A stretch of 64,000 nt of DNA, taken from NCBI RefSeq assembly GCF_016859285.1, contig NC_053414.1, positions 10,934,017-10,998,016 on the forward strand, given 5' to 3'. Positions within the stretch are counted from its first letter, which is position 1. The number at the start of each line of letters is the position of its first letter. The notes beneath the pieces are model-generated. The model saw nothing but the letters and a program-made list of their open reading frames with translations, had not been told where the DNA came from and did not search any database. A program made the position numbers and the translations under genes. This document shows, in pieces, positions 33,780 through 44,055 of this stretch. The stretch comes from Xiphias gladius. Lineage: Eukaryota; Chordata; Actinopteri; Istiophoriformes; Xiphiidae.

Positions 33780-36700
33780 TTACCCAGCCCTTTCATGGCC
33801 TTGTACAGGACTTCAGCATCCGCACTGGCGTTGAAGTTTCCGCAGGCTTTCACAGTTCCTTTGCTGGCCTGCAACATGGAAGATGTGGACAGAGGAGGAT
33901 TATTCTAGTGTAGATTTTCCAAAGTGATGTCTTTTTTTTCTAAAAAAAAAAAAAACTTAAATCTGATACCCTCTGTACTGCATTTCTAAATACATTAAAA
34001 TATTCCAACTGCAATATACAGATAATATAGTAAAAAATATTGCACAGAATCCATTATACCTACTGCGGATTATTTCTCATGGGACTTCCAGACACTGACA
34101 ACTTCTAGCATAACATAAAGCAAGTACCTGACAATTATATACACACCTTATTTAGTGTCCTCATGTGTTACTAAAAGATCACATCAACTTAAACCACCGT
34201 AATTGGTCATATTGTCCCATTGACCCTCGCCTTGTCTGCAACCGCAGCAAGCTTAAAACCTTCAAACATGACAGCAAATACATTTTACTCTCACTAAGTA
34301 AACCTAAAAAAAAAAAATAAAAAAAATTCATATTACTGAATTGGAAAGAAACAATATTTAGATCTTTAATTGGAATCATTAATTGGAAATACTGGGGCTA
34401 TTAACACGATTCAGAAGCAAGCATCAGGTTTTCAGGAGACTTCTTTGCATTTTTTATGGCTAACTGTCCTCTTGTCTCCAATGTCTTCTTTTTGTTGTTT
34501 GATTACTAAAAAAAAAGAATAAATAAATAAAAAAATCGTCTTTCTTAATGCTCTTGTACTCAGTGGCATTAAAGCGACGTAGACATAAGTCTGTTTGTGT
34601 ATGTTACTGTAAACCCAGCAACATTATTTAATCCTGCTACATTTGTCCCAAACCAAGTGGGTGCTTTAAAAGAGAATTTTTCTGAAAAGTATTTATAATA
34701 AAGTACATATGTCTGCTGCCCATGGTTTCTTATCAGATATTAACTAAATGCTGTGACATTGCAGCGCATGCTTAATCAATCTGTAGCTTGATGCTGACAT
34801 TAATACATATTATCTCAGATTCCTTATATGCCTATTCTCATCAAAGACCTTACCCCTCTATACCATGGCAGACTATACTTAATCAATCTCTTTCTGATAA
34901 ATGCTTTCATAAATATTTGGTTGAAGATTTATTTGGTGATTCAAATATGATGGATGACGGCAATTCAGCATGAAAATCTGGCAAATAATTCCTCTGAATG
35001 TGGAACAAATATTTCGAAACAGACGTACTGCCAGTGAAGCCTGTAAGAATGCGATAAGGCTGAAAGAACATTAACTTTGCCATCGATTTTAGTAAGTGTT
35101 TCATCCTGTGACAATCCTGCAGACACTCCTTAAAACTCTTATATATTAATAATAAAATAGACAAGTGGTTGCTTCATATTACAGGCTTAATAGATGTTTA
35201 GAGCGGAAAACCTCGGGGAATGTCTGGAACTCTGACCCTGAAAATCTGGAAAACGTGTCCAAAAAACAAGTTGCTGTGAACAACCGGGATTCTGTCTTTT
35301 CCTGCAGGAAGAAATGCCAAAATGTCCACGAGCTCTCCTTTTTCATAAACACACTCATCACCACAAGCTAAACAAAAATCTAATCAACGTGCAGTGCAGA
35401 CAGCTGCGCGGACAAACGAGGAGATATTTAGACAACAACACAACATAATGCAGATCATCTCCACTGGAATGTAAGACTCAACTTCAGCTCCTATAGCGGG
35501 TAATGAGTTGTGTCGTATGGAGCTAGTCCAGACATGGCTGAGGTGGGGGGCTTCTGATGGAGGTATGTTGGCCCTCCGTAAGCAAACAGAGGCTGTCACA
35601 ACTGGTATCTCTGCTTTAAAGCACAGACAGTGACAACACAAAGTTCCTATCAACCCCCCCCCCCCTACATTTATGGACTGTAGTTACCATTGAGACTGTA
35701 CACACTCCATGTAGTCATGCCTGTATGAAGTGAAGTCCCAATCATATTGCCATATAATGCTTTTTAATGTTAAAGGTACCGCTGCTGTCAATATTGTAGA
35801 GCTTGGATGTGAATTATTAGTCTTTCACAGATTAAAGAATGAGGTGGGATGTTCAGTGGGATCCCAAAATGTTTAGACTCGGTGTCCTTAACTTTGACAA
35901 CTTTCAGTCTGAGAAAAATGAAGAAATAAGTGAACACACTGATAATGGACTTTTCAGTGAAGGAGGAGACATAATTTGTCCACTAGTTAAACTTTTGAAA
36001 TGAACAATATATATAAGTCCATATATTCTGGATACTTCGATGAGGGGAGAATGAACAGGTGGAATTGTAAGAATTAACAAGGTAATTGAACTTTGTTTGT
36101 GGAAAAAAACAAACAAAAAAAAACAAAACAAAAAAAGAAAAAAACAGATCAGACATAAATGATAAGTCAAAGCAGAATATTTTTATATGTTTTAAAACAT
36201 GTCTGAAGTCGATCTTTAAATGTATTCACATGAAAATGAATACAAATGAATACAAATGAATACAATATTTTACAGAATTTCAGTTCCCTTTAAAACTGGG
36301 AGGAAGGGAGGCTGCTTGAACATATGACCTCAATATTTCTAAACTCCTGGCTGCAGCGCTGTTACCAGGCCCATTCTTTCCTACTGTCACAAATATAAAG
36401 TGGCACATTTATAAAAAAAAAAAAAAGGCGTAGCAGTTTGCTAAAAGAGGTGGGAACTGAGGTTTTTAGCAAACATCACTCAAACAGCAATAAATAGTGT
36501 ATTTGTCAGTGTTGGTGTTTTTCCGGCTGCCAATTAATACAATTACACGTGCAAGTGAGTATTTAAAGCTCCAGGACAGTGCACAGCATGTGGGCCTGCA
36601 TCAAAACACACTCCAGTGACCTTAATCGTGTCACCAAGTGCAAAGGTGTGGCTCACTGATGTGTTTTTAACAGTTTTGGGACAACAATGGAGCTCTGTGG

Positions 36701-37964
36701 TACAAATGAATATGCTGCATCAGGCTTCAGCTACACGGACAATACATGTTAGTAAGATCAATTCACTGTTGGTTTTAGTCTTTTCACTGGATTCGCTGAC
36801 AACAAGAAAAACCGAATACCACCACAGTTTTCTTTTAAGTCAAGTTAGATCTTAGTCCTATTAAAGCTGACCCCTGTGAGTCTGGTTAATAACCCCAGAT
36901 TAAACCACCTGCAGACTGCAGCAGCGTAACAGGAGCATGACCGATTATTATCATGAATATAGTCACAATTTTTTATGGTGACGGAACAACTCCACCCTGA
37001 CATGCAGAAAAGGCACTGGTTCCCCTTTAAGAGAAGGGAGGGAGGCTGTAAACTCCAGGCTAGAAATGGGTGTATTAAACAGGCAGAGAGGCGGAGAGAG
37101 ACACAGAGACCCACCCGAGTGGGATGGAGCCCACATGACTCATACACTAAACTTCCCAACTTCCCCCAAATGAAAACTCTTTGCAGCCCCAGAAGTATGC
37201 ACACTTAAGACGCGCGCACACACACACACACACTTGACGTTTCATACTTGTAAGGACCGTCGTTGGCATTATGTATTCTCCAGCCCCTAACCTTAACAAT
37301 CACAACTAAATGCCAAACTCCAACTTTTACTCAAAACCTAATTCTAACCTTAACCCTGAAAAACAAGGGTTAAATCTTCAAAGAGCCTTTTTTAAGCGGC
37401 GAGGAAGGGCCAGGATGTTCAAACTGAAATTGGTCATCACGAACAAAGAAATACAAGCCCAAACACACACACACACACACACATAGCTTAATAAACTAGA
37501 AAGTTTCATGTGTTAAAGTTTCCATTGACAAAATCTCTGTTAAAATACACCGAATTACAGACAGTACTTATTCAGCTGCATGTACATGGTTGCCAGGCAC
37601 ATTCTGTGTTTTGTCCTACTCCGATGTGCTGCCATTGACTAAACTTAACAAACTATACTATTATGTTTAGTGTAAAATGGAAAATATCTAAACTTTATCA
37701 TGAGTAAATACACATCCATCTCTTATTGACTTATCCTTACAAGTCAGATAAAATCTTAGCATTATAAAATGTGGAATAAAGTGGGCGTTGTCTTGGAGTT
37801 CAGAGGGTAAAAAACAGCCGTGAGTCATAGATTTGCATAAATAACGGATTTTTACAGAGACTTCTTGAGGAATTATTATGTTTGGCATTCGTTTAATATG
37901 AAGTTTGTCGTGTTCCTTTGGGTTGACAGCTGAAAGAGTCTGCCGAATGAAAGCGACTCACCAT
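26851..37964 (-). CDS. anxa5: annexin A5 (12 coding exons)
   Basis: A calcium-dependent phosphatidylserine-binding protein, 317 aa (human 320). Coding exons in transcript order: 37964-37962 (ATG only), 33868-33784, 33292-33198, 31624-31511, 31403-31313, 29879-29800, 29715-29665, 28422-28329, 28167-28072, 27954-27896, 27162-27040, 26913-26851 (stop TAA 26853-26851). Lengths 95, 114, 91, 80, 94, 96, 59 and 123 fit the conserved annexin exon pattern, and all phases join. Four annexin repeats carry type-II calcium loops: GLGTDED (residues 28-34), GAGTDEK (100-106), KFGTDEQ (182-188) and GAGTDDN (257-263). Diagnostic A5 stretches include ARSNTQRQEIKAAYKTLFGK, SVPAYFAETLYYSMK and the end GDYRKALLLLCGGDDA. 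Repeat III has Phe183 where human A5 has its single Trp. The seventh coding exon is two codons shorter than in human. Donor GTTGGA after exon 33292-33198 is weak. The a/b paralogue was not resolved. Confidence 0.95.
28268..28328 (+). repeat. (CA)n microsatellite forming an anxa5 splice donor
   Basis: About 30 perfect units. On the transcribed - strand it is (GT)n beginning exactly at the 5' splice site of exon 28422-28329 (GGAGAG|GTGTGTGT), so the donor is the first repeat unit. Confidence 0.95.
29442..29527 (+). repeat. (CA)n microsatellite, anxa5 intron
   Basis: About 43 uninterrupted units, the longest perfect CA run within anxa5, 138 bp downstream (in transcript direction) of exon 29715-29665. 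Confidence 0.96.
29742..29781 (+). repeat. (AGGAC)n pentanucleotide repeat
   Basis: About eight copies, occupying half of an 84-bp anxa5 intron (29716-29799). In the transcript it reads (GUCCU)n, a pyrimidine-rich repeat between donor and acceptor. Confidence 0.92.
31244..31311 (+). repeat. GT-rich microsatellite next to an anxa5 donor
   Basis: GTGTAA-type units, then (GT)n with GCGT and GAGAGC interruptions. In the transcript it is CA-rich and begins 3 nt after the 5' splice junction of exon 31403-31313 (GTAACACACACG). Confidence 0.85.
32262..32522 (+). repeat. dispersed teleost repeat in an anxa5 intron
   Basis: AAGATTTTGGGAATTATGCT, GATTGATACCACTCTCATGT, CAGCCAGCAGCTGGTTAACT, ATAAAGACTGGAAACTGAGG and CCCACCAGCACCTCTAATGC follow the family order. 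It is the best-preserved copy in the window of the family also seen at 3.2, 3.6, 5.4 and 5.9 kb. Confidence 0.7.
33508..33567. repeat. 60-bp near-perfect palindrome
   Basis: The arms are exact reverse complements about the centre at 33537/33538 apart from one mismatched pair (33534/33541). Each arm carries an AP-1-like TGACTCA/TGAGTCA and a GTCCGGGC/GCCCGGAC block; the centre is GAGCTC. It lies in the anxa5 intron between exons 33868-33784 and 33292-33198, about 215 bp before the latter in transcript direction. Confidence 0.95.
33694..33776 (+). repeat. (CA)n microsatellite next to an anxa5 donor
   Basis: CA units with several CAGACA interruptions, about 80 bp. In the transcript it is (GU)n starting 8 nt after the 5' splice junction of exon 33868-33784 (GTAAGATT then GTGT). 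Confidence 0.95.
33869..37961 (-). other. anxa5: large first coding-region intron of anxa5
   Basis: A 4.1-kb intron between the ATG-only exon and the exon starting ASKGTVKAC. It is mostly AT-rich unique-looking sequence with A/T homopolymers (for example 36113-36143 and 36413-36426), a triplicated ACAAATGAAT unit near 36237-36263 and a CA-bounded repeat at 37213-37482. No exon of another gene was recognised. Confidence 0.65.
37213..37482. repeat. CA-bounded repeat with TAACCTTAACC motifs
   Basis: Short (CA)n runs at both ends enclose CTTGTAAGGACCGTCGTTGG, CCCCTAACCTTAACAATCAC and TTCTAACCTTAACCCTG. The telomere-like CTAACC units are degenerate and interspersed, typical of a dispersed fish repeat rather than a telomeric insertion. 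Confidence 0.5.
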
Positions 37965-38460
37965 TTTGACAGACTCGGAGGTTTCTTCGACGGTTAGAGG
38001 AAGGTCTGTTGAAGAGAGAGAGAGAGAAAAACAAGGTAATAAATGAGACAAATACAAAACTCCCTTTGAGGACCAGATGTACTGACTTAAAACGCCCGTG
38101 ATTAACTTAGTCCCTATCAGTTTTAATCGAGTTCCCCGCTCTGTCTACTCTCCTGTCTAGTCAACGGTAGCTGTCAAACTTCCGAGGACCCGGCCGTGTC
38201 TCCCTTTTGTCCACAGGTAGACCCCGGCCCTTCCCGCTCACCTGGCTGGTGCTGCTGACCCCCCCTCCCCACGCAAGTTATACAGGGACAGTCGGAAAGT
38301 GCTCCGGCTGACGCGGGGGAACTTACCGCGGAGCCGCAGCTGACAGATGGAGCTCGGGGAGCAGACGGAGAGAGACCCTGCGGAGAACGAAGGGAGGACG
38401 AGAAGAAGGACGGAAAGTGAAACACCCACTCGGAAAAACTCTCTGCCGTTGCGCGTGAGT
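37965..38460 (-). other. anxa5: anxa5 5'UTR exons and promoter region
   Basis: The ATG exon spans 38005-37962, entered at a TTCAACAG acceptor and left immediately after the ATG (AAAATG|GTGAGT). A non-coding first exon ends at 38327 with CCGCG|GTAAGT and extends upstream through GC- and CpG-rich sequence to about 38460. No TATA box was recognised. The start site is not defined by sequence alone. Confidence 0.6.
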
Positions 38461-39019
38461 GTGTAGCGGGGGCGCGTGAGTGCGCCACACCCCGGTGTGT
38501 TCCCCGGCACAGCCCTGCTCCCGAAGCACTCTGGGAAATGTTGTTTTGGGGGGTTTTTTGGCTATTTTGATGCTGAAAATGTTTTTCTTCACACATTATT
38601 TACATTGGTTAATAGCAGCAGGATGAACAGAATGGTCCTTTCAGCTCTAGGCTATGACCAGGAGGCTTCTATACAGTATACTGTATATCCACACGTGAGT
38701 AACAACTGAAATGTTTAATTTTAAGTTATGTATCCGTGGCTACACATGCTATTATACAAAAAAAAGTAATTACATAGCCATTAGACTAATGTATTGTTTT
38801 TCCTTTTATTTGCTTTTTAAAATAATATAAGTCATGCTTGAGCATTTGCATTTAGAATTTGCTAAGTAATGTACTGTCAACATTGTTTGGATCGCAATTT
38901 GGAAAGTACAATCTACATTCTTTTTAATAGGTTACCAAACAGAATACTTTCAAATATTCAAATTTCCACTTCTTTTATTTATTTGTTTGTTTATTTACTA
39001 GGTGCATCTTCTGTTTGGT

Positions 39020-39560
39020 TAAAGGTGTATTGATTGATTTTTTTGTCACTTGGGGGGAGCAGAACGAGCTGAAAAGACTTTATTGACATTACCATCAAAT
39101 AAAGTTGTTAAGACAAACATGTTAGCAAATAGCTGGCTATTTACACATTCCGACAGACATGGAGCAGCATAGCATTAATTTGGAGTCGTGTTTTTTGCTG
39201 CAAAACAAGCATTAAGTCCCTTCAGTTTGCTCTGTTTTGGTCTCCACCACCTCCTGATGGAAATATCTGGCTCCTTAGCTGCTAAATGGTCCACTATGTT
39301 CACCAACTATTGGCTAACTTGGTCTTTCTGCTGTTTAGTGCAGTTCAAGTAGTGTACAGTGGGTTAAGCTGATCTTTTTTTTTTTTGCTGAAAAACAGCT
39401 GCGTCCTTTAGCTAGAGACGATGCTGATGAATGTGGTGAGACTGAACCAAAACAGGAGAGTTGTTGGCCGTAAAACTAACCAATCAGTTGCAATACACTA
39501 AAATGCTCCATTGAGCTGAGAAGAGCTGCAAAGTTGGGAGATGATTATCTGTTTGACAAG
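39020..39560 (+). repeat. dispersed teleost repeat
   Basis: Blocks CACTTGGGGGGAGCAGAACG, ATTTGGAGTCGTG, CTGGCTCCTTAGCTGCTAAA, TGGTCCACTATGTTCACC, GTGTACAGTGGGTTAAG and GTAAAACTAACCAATCAGT are typical of a common fish repeat. A diverged relative lies at 19150-19420. Confidence 0.6.
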
Positions 39561-40339
39561 AGACATTTTAAGGTTAAACTGAACCTCACCTTAGGCAATA
39601 ATCTGTAACTGACAATAGGGGCCAGGGCACCTCACTAGTTGGGTAATTATTGACTCTGTAGTCAGAAACTGGCATCATAATCAGACCTAATTTGGAAACT
39701 AAGTGACATCAGGTTTTGACATGAGGTGGAGACTGACACCAAAACCGTTATCACAGGAGCAAAATGTAGGCCCACTCAAGGAAGAATGTCACCATAGAAT
39801 GACAATGAATGCTATCCATTCTCTTTCCTTTTGCTTTGGCATGTATGGAATTTCATGCCATGTCAATAAATCACTAAGTAAATAAACTGAGACCTACAGA
39901 TCAATTCTAACAAAGCGACTGAACACGTAGAGAGAGAGAGAGAAGACAGAAACTGGGTTACACTCTTTAAAAGACACACTTATAGTTATGTATGTATTCT
40001 GACGAAAAATTAGGCTTATTCAAATTTTGAATTAATTTCACAGAGCAGACTTTTTAGGAGGATGGATAATCTTTTATTTTGAAAGAGCAATAAATAAAGA
40101 GCTTTTTTCTAAATTCCCCTCAGAACCTTTGTTGATACATATGAATACATATGATATTAATGTGAAGTATGAAGATTAACGTGAAAACATCTGCCTACTT
40201 TCAAACTCTGCACATACATGATACTACATACTCAAGCTCAAACTTCCCAAGTCAAGTAATAATAATCAAAACTTTTTTTAGTGGAGGGGGACTTTAAACA
40301 TTTATTTATTCAAGGGAGTTTCATACTCACACAGTTAAA

Positions 40340-40545
40340 CATATTCACAGCTGCCAGTAGCTGCCCAGTACACCCACAGTTTGAACTGCTTGTTGCTGAG
40401 CACCTCAACTCGAGCAGTTGGGGGTTTAGTACTTTCTTTTCACTTTCCCACCCAGGTATCATGCCAGTCCTGGGGATCGAATTGGCAGGTTTCTGGTTAC
40501 AGCTCCAGTACTCTAACCTTTAGGCCACCAATGCCCCTCATTACT
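40340..40545 (+). repeat. dispersed repeat with tRNA-like tail motif
   Basis: GCTGAGCACCTCAACTCGAG, TTTCCCACCCAGGTATCATG, GGGGATCGAATTGGCAGG and CTCTAACCTTTAGGCCACCA match a repeat widespread in fish. The antisense of the GGGATCGAA block resembles a tRNA B-box, so a tRNA-derived SINE is possible. Confidence 0.5.
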
Positions 40546-43500
40546 AACTTTTTCCAGATTTTTCATGCATCTCATGGCCTTCATATTCCATGATCAACGT
40601 TCCAAAATGAGGTTATGTGAGGACAACTCTGCTTTACGAAGGCAGAGAGCAGTAACTACAGAAACCTTGCAGTAGAGAAGAAGGGTTTGGAGTTTAAAGG
40701 TTCATAGCCAAACGTGTAACAAATAAGTAAGCTGTAACACCTTAATTTTATGTCCCTTTAGACTGATTATTAATTATTGTCACACACTTTATATAAAACA
40801 TAAAAAAGCAGTTAGATACCGTGCTCTATTTGGACAATCTAGAGAGTGGTGGGAAAGGAACAAAATATGTAAGTATTTTTCAACTTTCATGTCCTTTTAA
40901 AATAATGAGCTACTTTAGTGAATTAATCTTTGATTGAATACAGCAATTTAAAGGTGGCTTAATCACTAAGAAACGGCAGACAGCTAGACAGAGGTCTAAA
41001 ATATTTCAATTATTTTGCTACAATGCAGATGAAATATTTAAGATGTTACAGAGTCCACTAAACACACACATTGGGCATCCAAACATACCCACACACAAAC
41101 TGGCTGTTCTGAGGTAGAAGGTGTAGGTTGCGGTGCATTGTCACTCTCTGTATCTGTAGTGTTGTGATTCTTGAAGTAAAAACCAAAGCAACAGAGCTAA
41201 CAGCATGCCTAGTGAGACAAAGAGACAAAAATACACCACCGCGCTCCATCCCCAACCTACTGGTATAGGAGGCATGCCATTCACCTCCACAAATTGTGCT
41301 GGGATAGGCATGCTGGTGTGCACAGATGTCAAAGGTCTGAACCTGTTTTGTTTTCGACTGTGAGATAAGTGAACTCTCCAGCATTAAACCCTGCCGGTGA
41401 TGTACAGTAACTCTATCCATGTCTCCCGATGCTGTTGTCCACAGGTGTATATATGGTTTTCTTTATCTGCTGAGGACCACAATTATTCCATGGACACCAA
41501 CTATGTTGTTTTTACCAGACTTTTATTAACTTTCTACAGAAAGAAAGCATAACTACAATCAAGTTTCTTCACAGTGAAAACAAATTTAAGAGCAAAGATC
41601 TTGATCAAAGCAACAAATCTAATAGTAATTTTGTCTCAAGAGTGTGACTGAATATCCTTTTAGATGATGACTCACCAGTGTGCTCTGTTCTCTGACTGCT
41701 TAATCAACATTCAAAATGCAATCACAAAATGAAGATAAAAAATAAGAGTTCTTGTCTCACTTGTCTTCTTCCCCTAGATTTTGATAAAACAAGGTCTCAC
41801 TGCTCCTCTTTAAACAGGTCTATACTGGTCAAATATACCTTTTAAACACTCAGTCAGACAGAAAGACAAGTAGACACACATAGAATAAATCACCAGCTAC
41901 CCATATCACGCTGACCTATGAACCCATCAGCCCACGGGTAATCTCACTCTTTCTCATAAACACACACACCACACACTGCCACTGACTTCACCCTGCGGGT
42001 GTGTATGATCAATATCTTCTGGGATCGTCTATCTTCACTTCTGATTAAAACATATTTCCAAAATCCAGCCTGTGTGAATAAAACATGCATGTTGTAGCAT
42101 TTCTGCTACTAGTATGCATTTGGAAAATCTCTTTAAAAAAAGGGACTAGTGACACGTTTAATATATGGCATTATGAAATATAGTCCTGAGGTACACCTGA
42201 TCAAATTACAGAAATTTCCACTTGCTACACCTCCATGTAGAAGAAATGTCTTGTTGTTTTGACAGAGTAATGATGGGAAAAATGGTCTAGTAAAGCCAAA
42301 TTTATCTGGAAAGCCCTTAAAAATATGGTCTCAAAGGTTTCGTCTACAGTATATCATGAAATAATAAATAAGAATTACACACCGCATCCTTAGATTTTTA
42401 ATAATAACAGAAAAAATGTTGAAATGAAACAATTGTGAAGAACCTAGGAGCGCATCCTCTTTCTGAAAATGCTAGGCCTGCAATCAGTGCCTAGTTTAGG
42501 CCACAGACAGAAACCACAACTGGTGTTGACTAACCTTTATGTAACTGTAGGGAGTGAAGAGTCACTCAAATTCCCACAAACTGTGCAAACCTAGGGATTA
42601 TCAAGTGAGTGAATATGCACTGATTTTATAACTGCACTTCCAACTGCACTGTAAATTGCTCACTATTGGCGCAATAGCAGCATCCTGGACTAAGGTGACA
42701 TTTCATAACTGCAGTCAGTTACACTTGTGATTATGTTGGCTGTTAGTTAACATTGTTTTTCACATGTCTGTTCATTATTGGCAAAATAAAGCACCACTTG
42801 CGGCAGCACATCTTAGCTCCAGTGTACCCTACAGCCAAGCACGCCATAGATTTGGACCTAAAGGTTTGTGATTTAAAAATGTTATCCTGGAGTAAACAGC
42901 TCCACATCAGTAAAAAAAAAAAAAAAATCAATTTACAACAAAAACTGACATCTTTGCGTGAGTGAAAACTCATTATGCACAAGCAAGGGAGAGGACAACA
43001 GGTTAAGTTGGCTTACTGCATGCTATTCGGCTCCATATCAAAACAATTGATCATGTTTCTAAAGAGGAAAAAATAATTAAAAATCAAATTGTGTTATAAG
43101 GACTTTTTTTTTTTGCATAGCAAAAGGGATTTTCATGTTCTATGTTTCAGCCCCTGGCATTTCACAGAGTGATCTACCTGTTTTCCCTCAATGATGAAGA
43201 TGAAAAAAACCCCAAAAGTAATACTTTGCCTTCTTATTACCCGATGTTAAAAACAAGTTACAGAGGAAAACTAATACCCTAAGAATATACCAATAGATTT
43301 CCCTCTACTGCCACAGTTAGAATCCATGGATACTTGCAGCTACATTAGAGGGGACTGAAATACACAGATTTTATCCTGATAGTGATTTATATTTCCAGCA
43401 TCGGCGACAGCATCAATTTGTATAGAATAAAGAGAAGAATTGTGGGCTAATTGGCGGCAAAGAGAAGCGCACCACTTGGAAAAACTGAATTTCATCAACA

Positions 43501-44055
43501 GAAAATTCAAGAAAAAAGAAGTCACGTTATTGGCCCTGCTGATTAACAGGTTATGCATGTAGCTTCTGCATCTGACAACGAGATGGACCGTTATGTAAAA
43601 GCGATTGTTTTGATTATCCTTGAACTGCGAGACTAAAAATCCAACATTTAACCCGTTAACAAGAACCATTGTTGATATGGAGTGATTAGTACGTCACACT
43701 CCTCTTTCTAGAAAGAACGTGTTTGACCAGAGTGATCTCACATTTAGCGGTGTGATTTAACTTAAATCTACTTATAATGAGGATATAATTCTTTGTAGAT
43801 TGTCACTACACAGCTAAAGGTGCAGCATGTAAAACCTAGCGTTTAAAACTTTTTAATATTTCTCAATAAACCAGCTAAATCTGAACACCACCGGTAGTTT
43901 GATCTGAGCCCACCCCCCTGTCTGCCGGTAAAATGGTACGACCCCTAGCATAAAGTGCGGATACGCTCTGTAACTTCAACTGACAGCTGCAAAAACCGGG
44001 AGACAAGACAACGTTAAACTTGCGGAGTCACATCCAAACCTTGCCAAAAAAAAAA

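Larger units (their letters stand above)
38461..43940. other. intergenic DNA between anxa5 and uchl1 (divergent promoters)
   Basis: anxa5 (-) and uchl1 (+) are transcribed away from each other across about 5.5 kb. The interval contains a repeat at 39020-39560, a C/T-rich repeat at 40340-40545 and AT-rich DNA. No supported exon. A - strand open frame of 120 codons at 41058-41420 includes a hydrophobic stretch but lacks family resemblance. Confidence 0.55.

Noticed and set aside
37290-37365. Interstitial telomere-like CTAACC units
   Set aside because: The units are degenerate and separated by other sequence, and they fit a dispersed repeat better than a (CCCTAA)n array.
38174-38596. 140-codon open frame on the - strand at the anxa5 promoter
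   Set aside because: It lies across the CpG-rich first exon and first intron of anxa5, and splicing at 38327 would break it.
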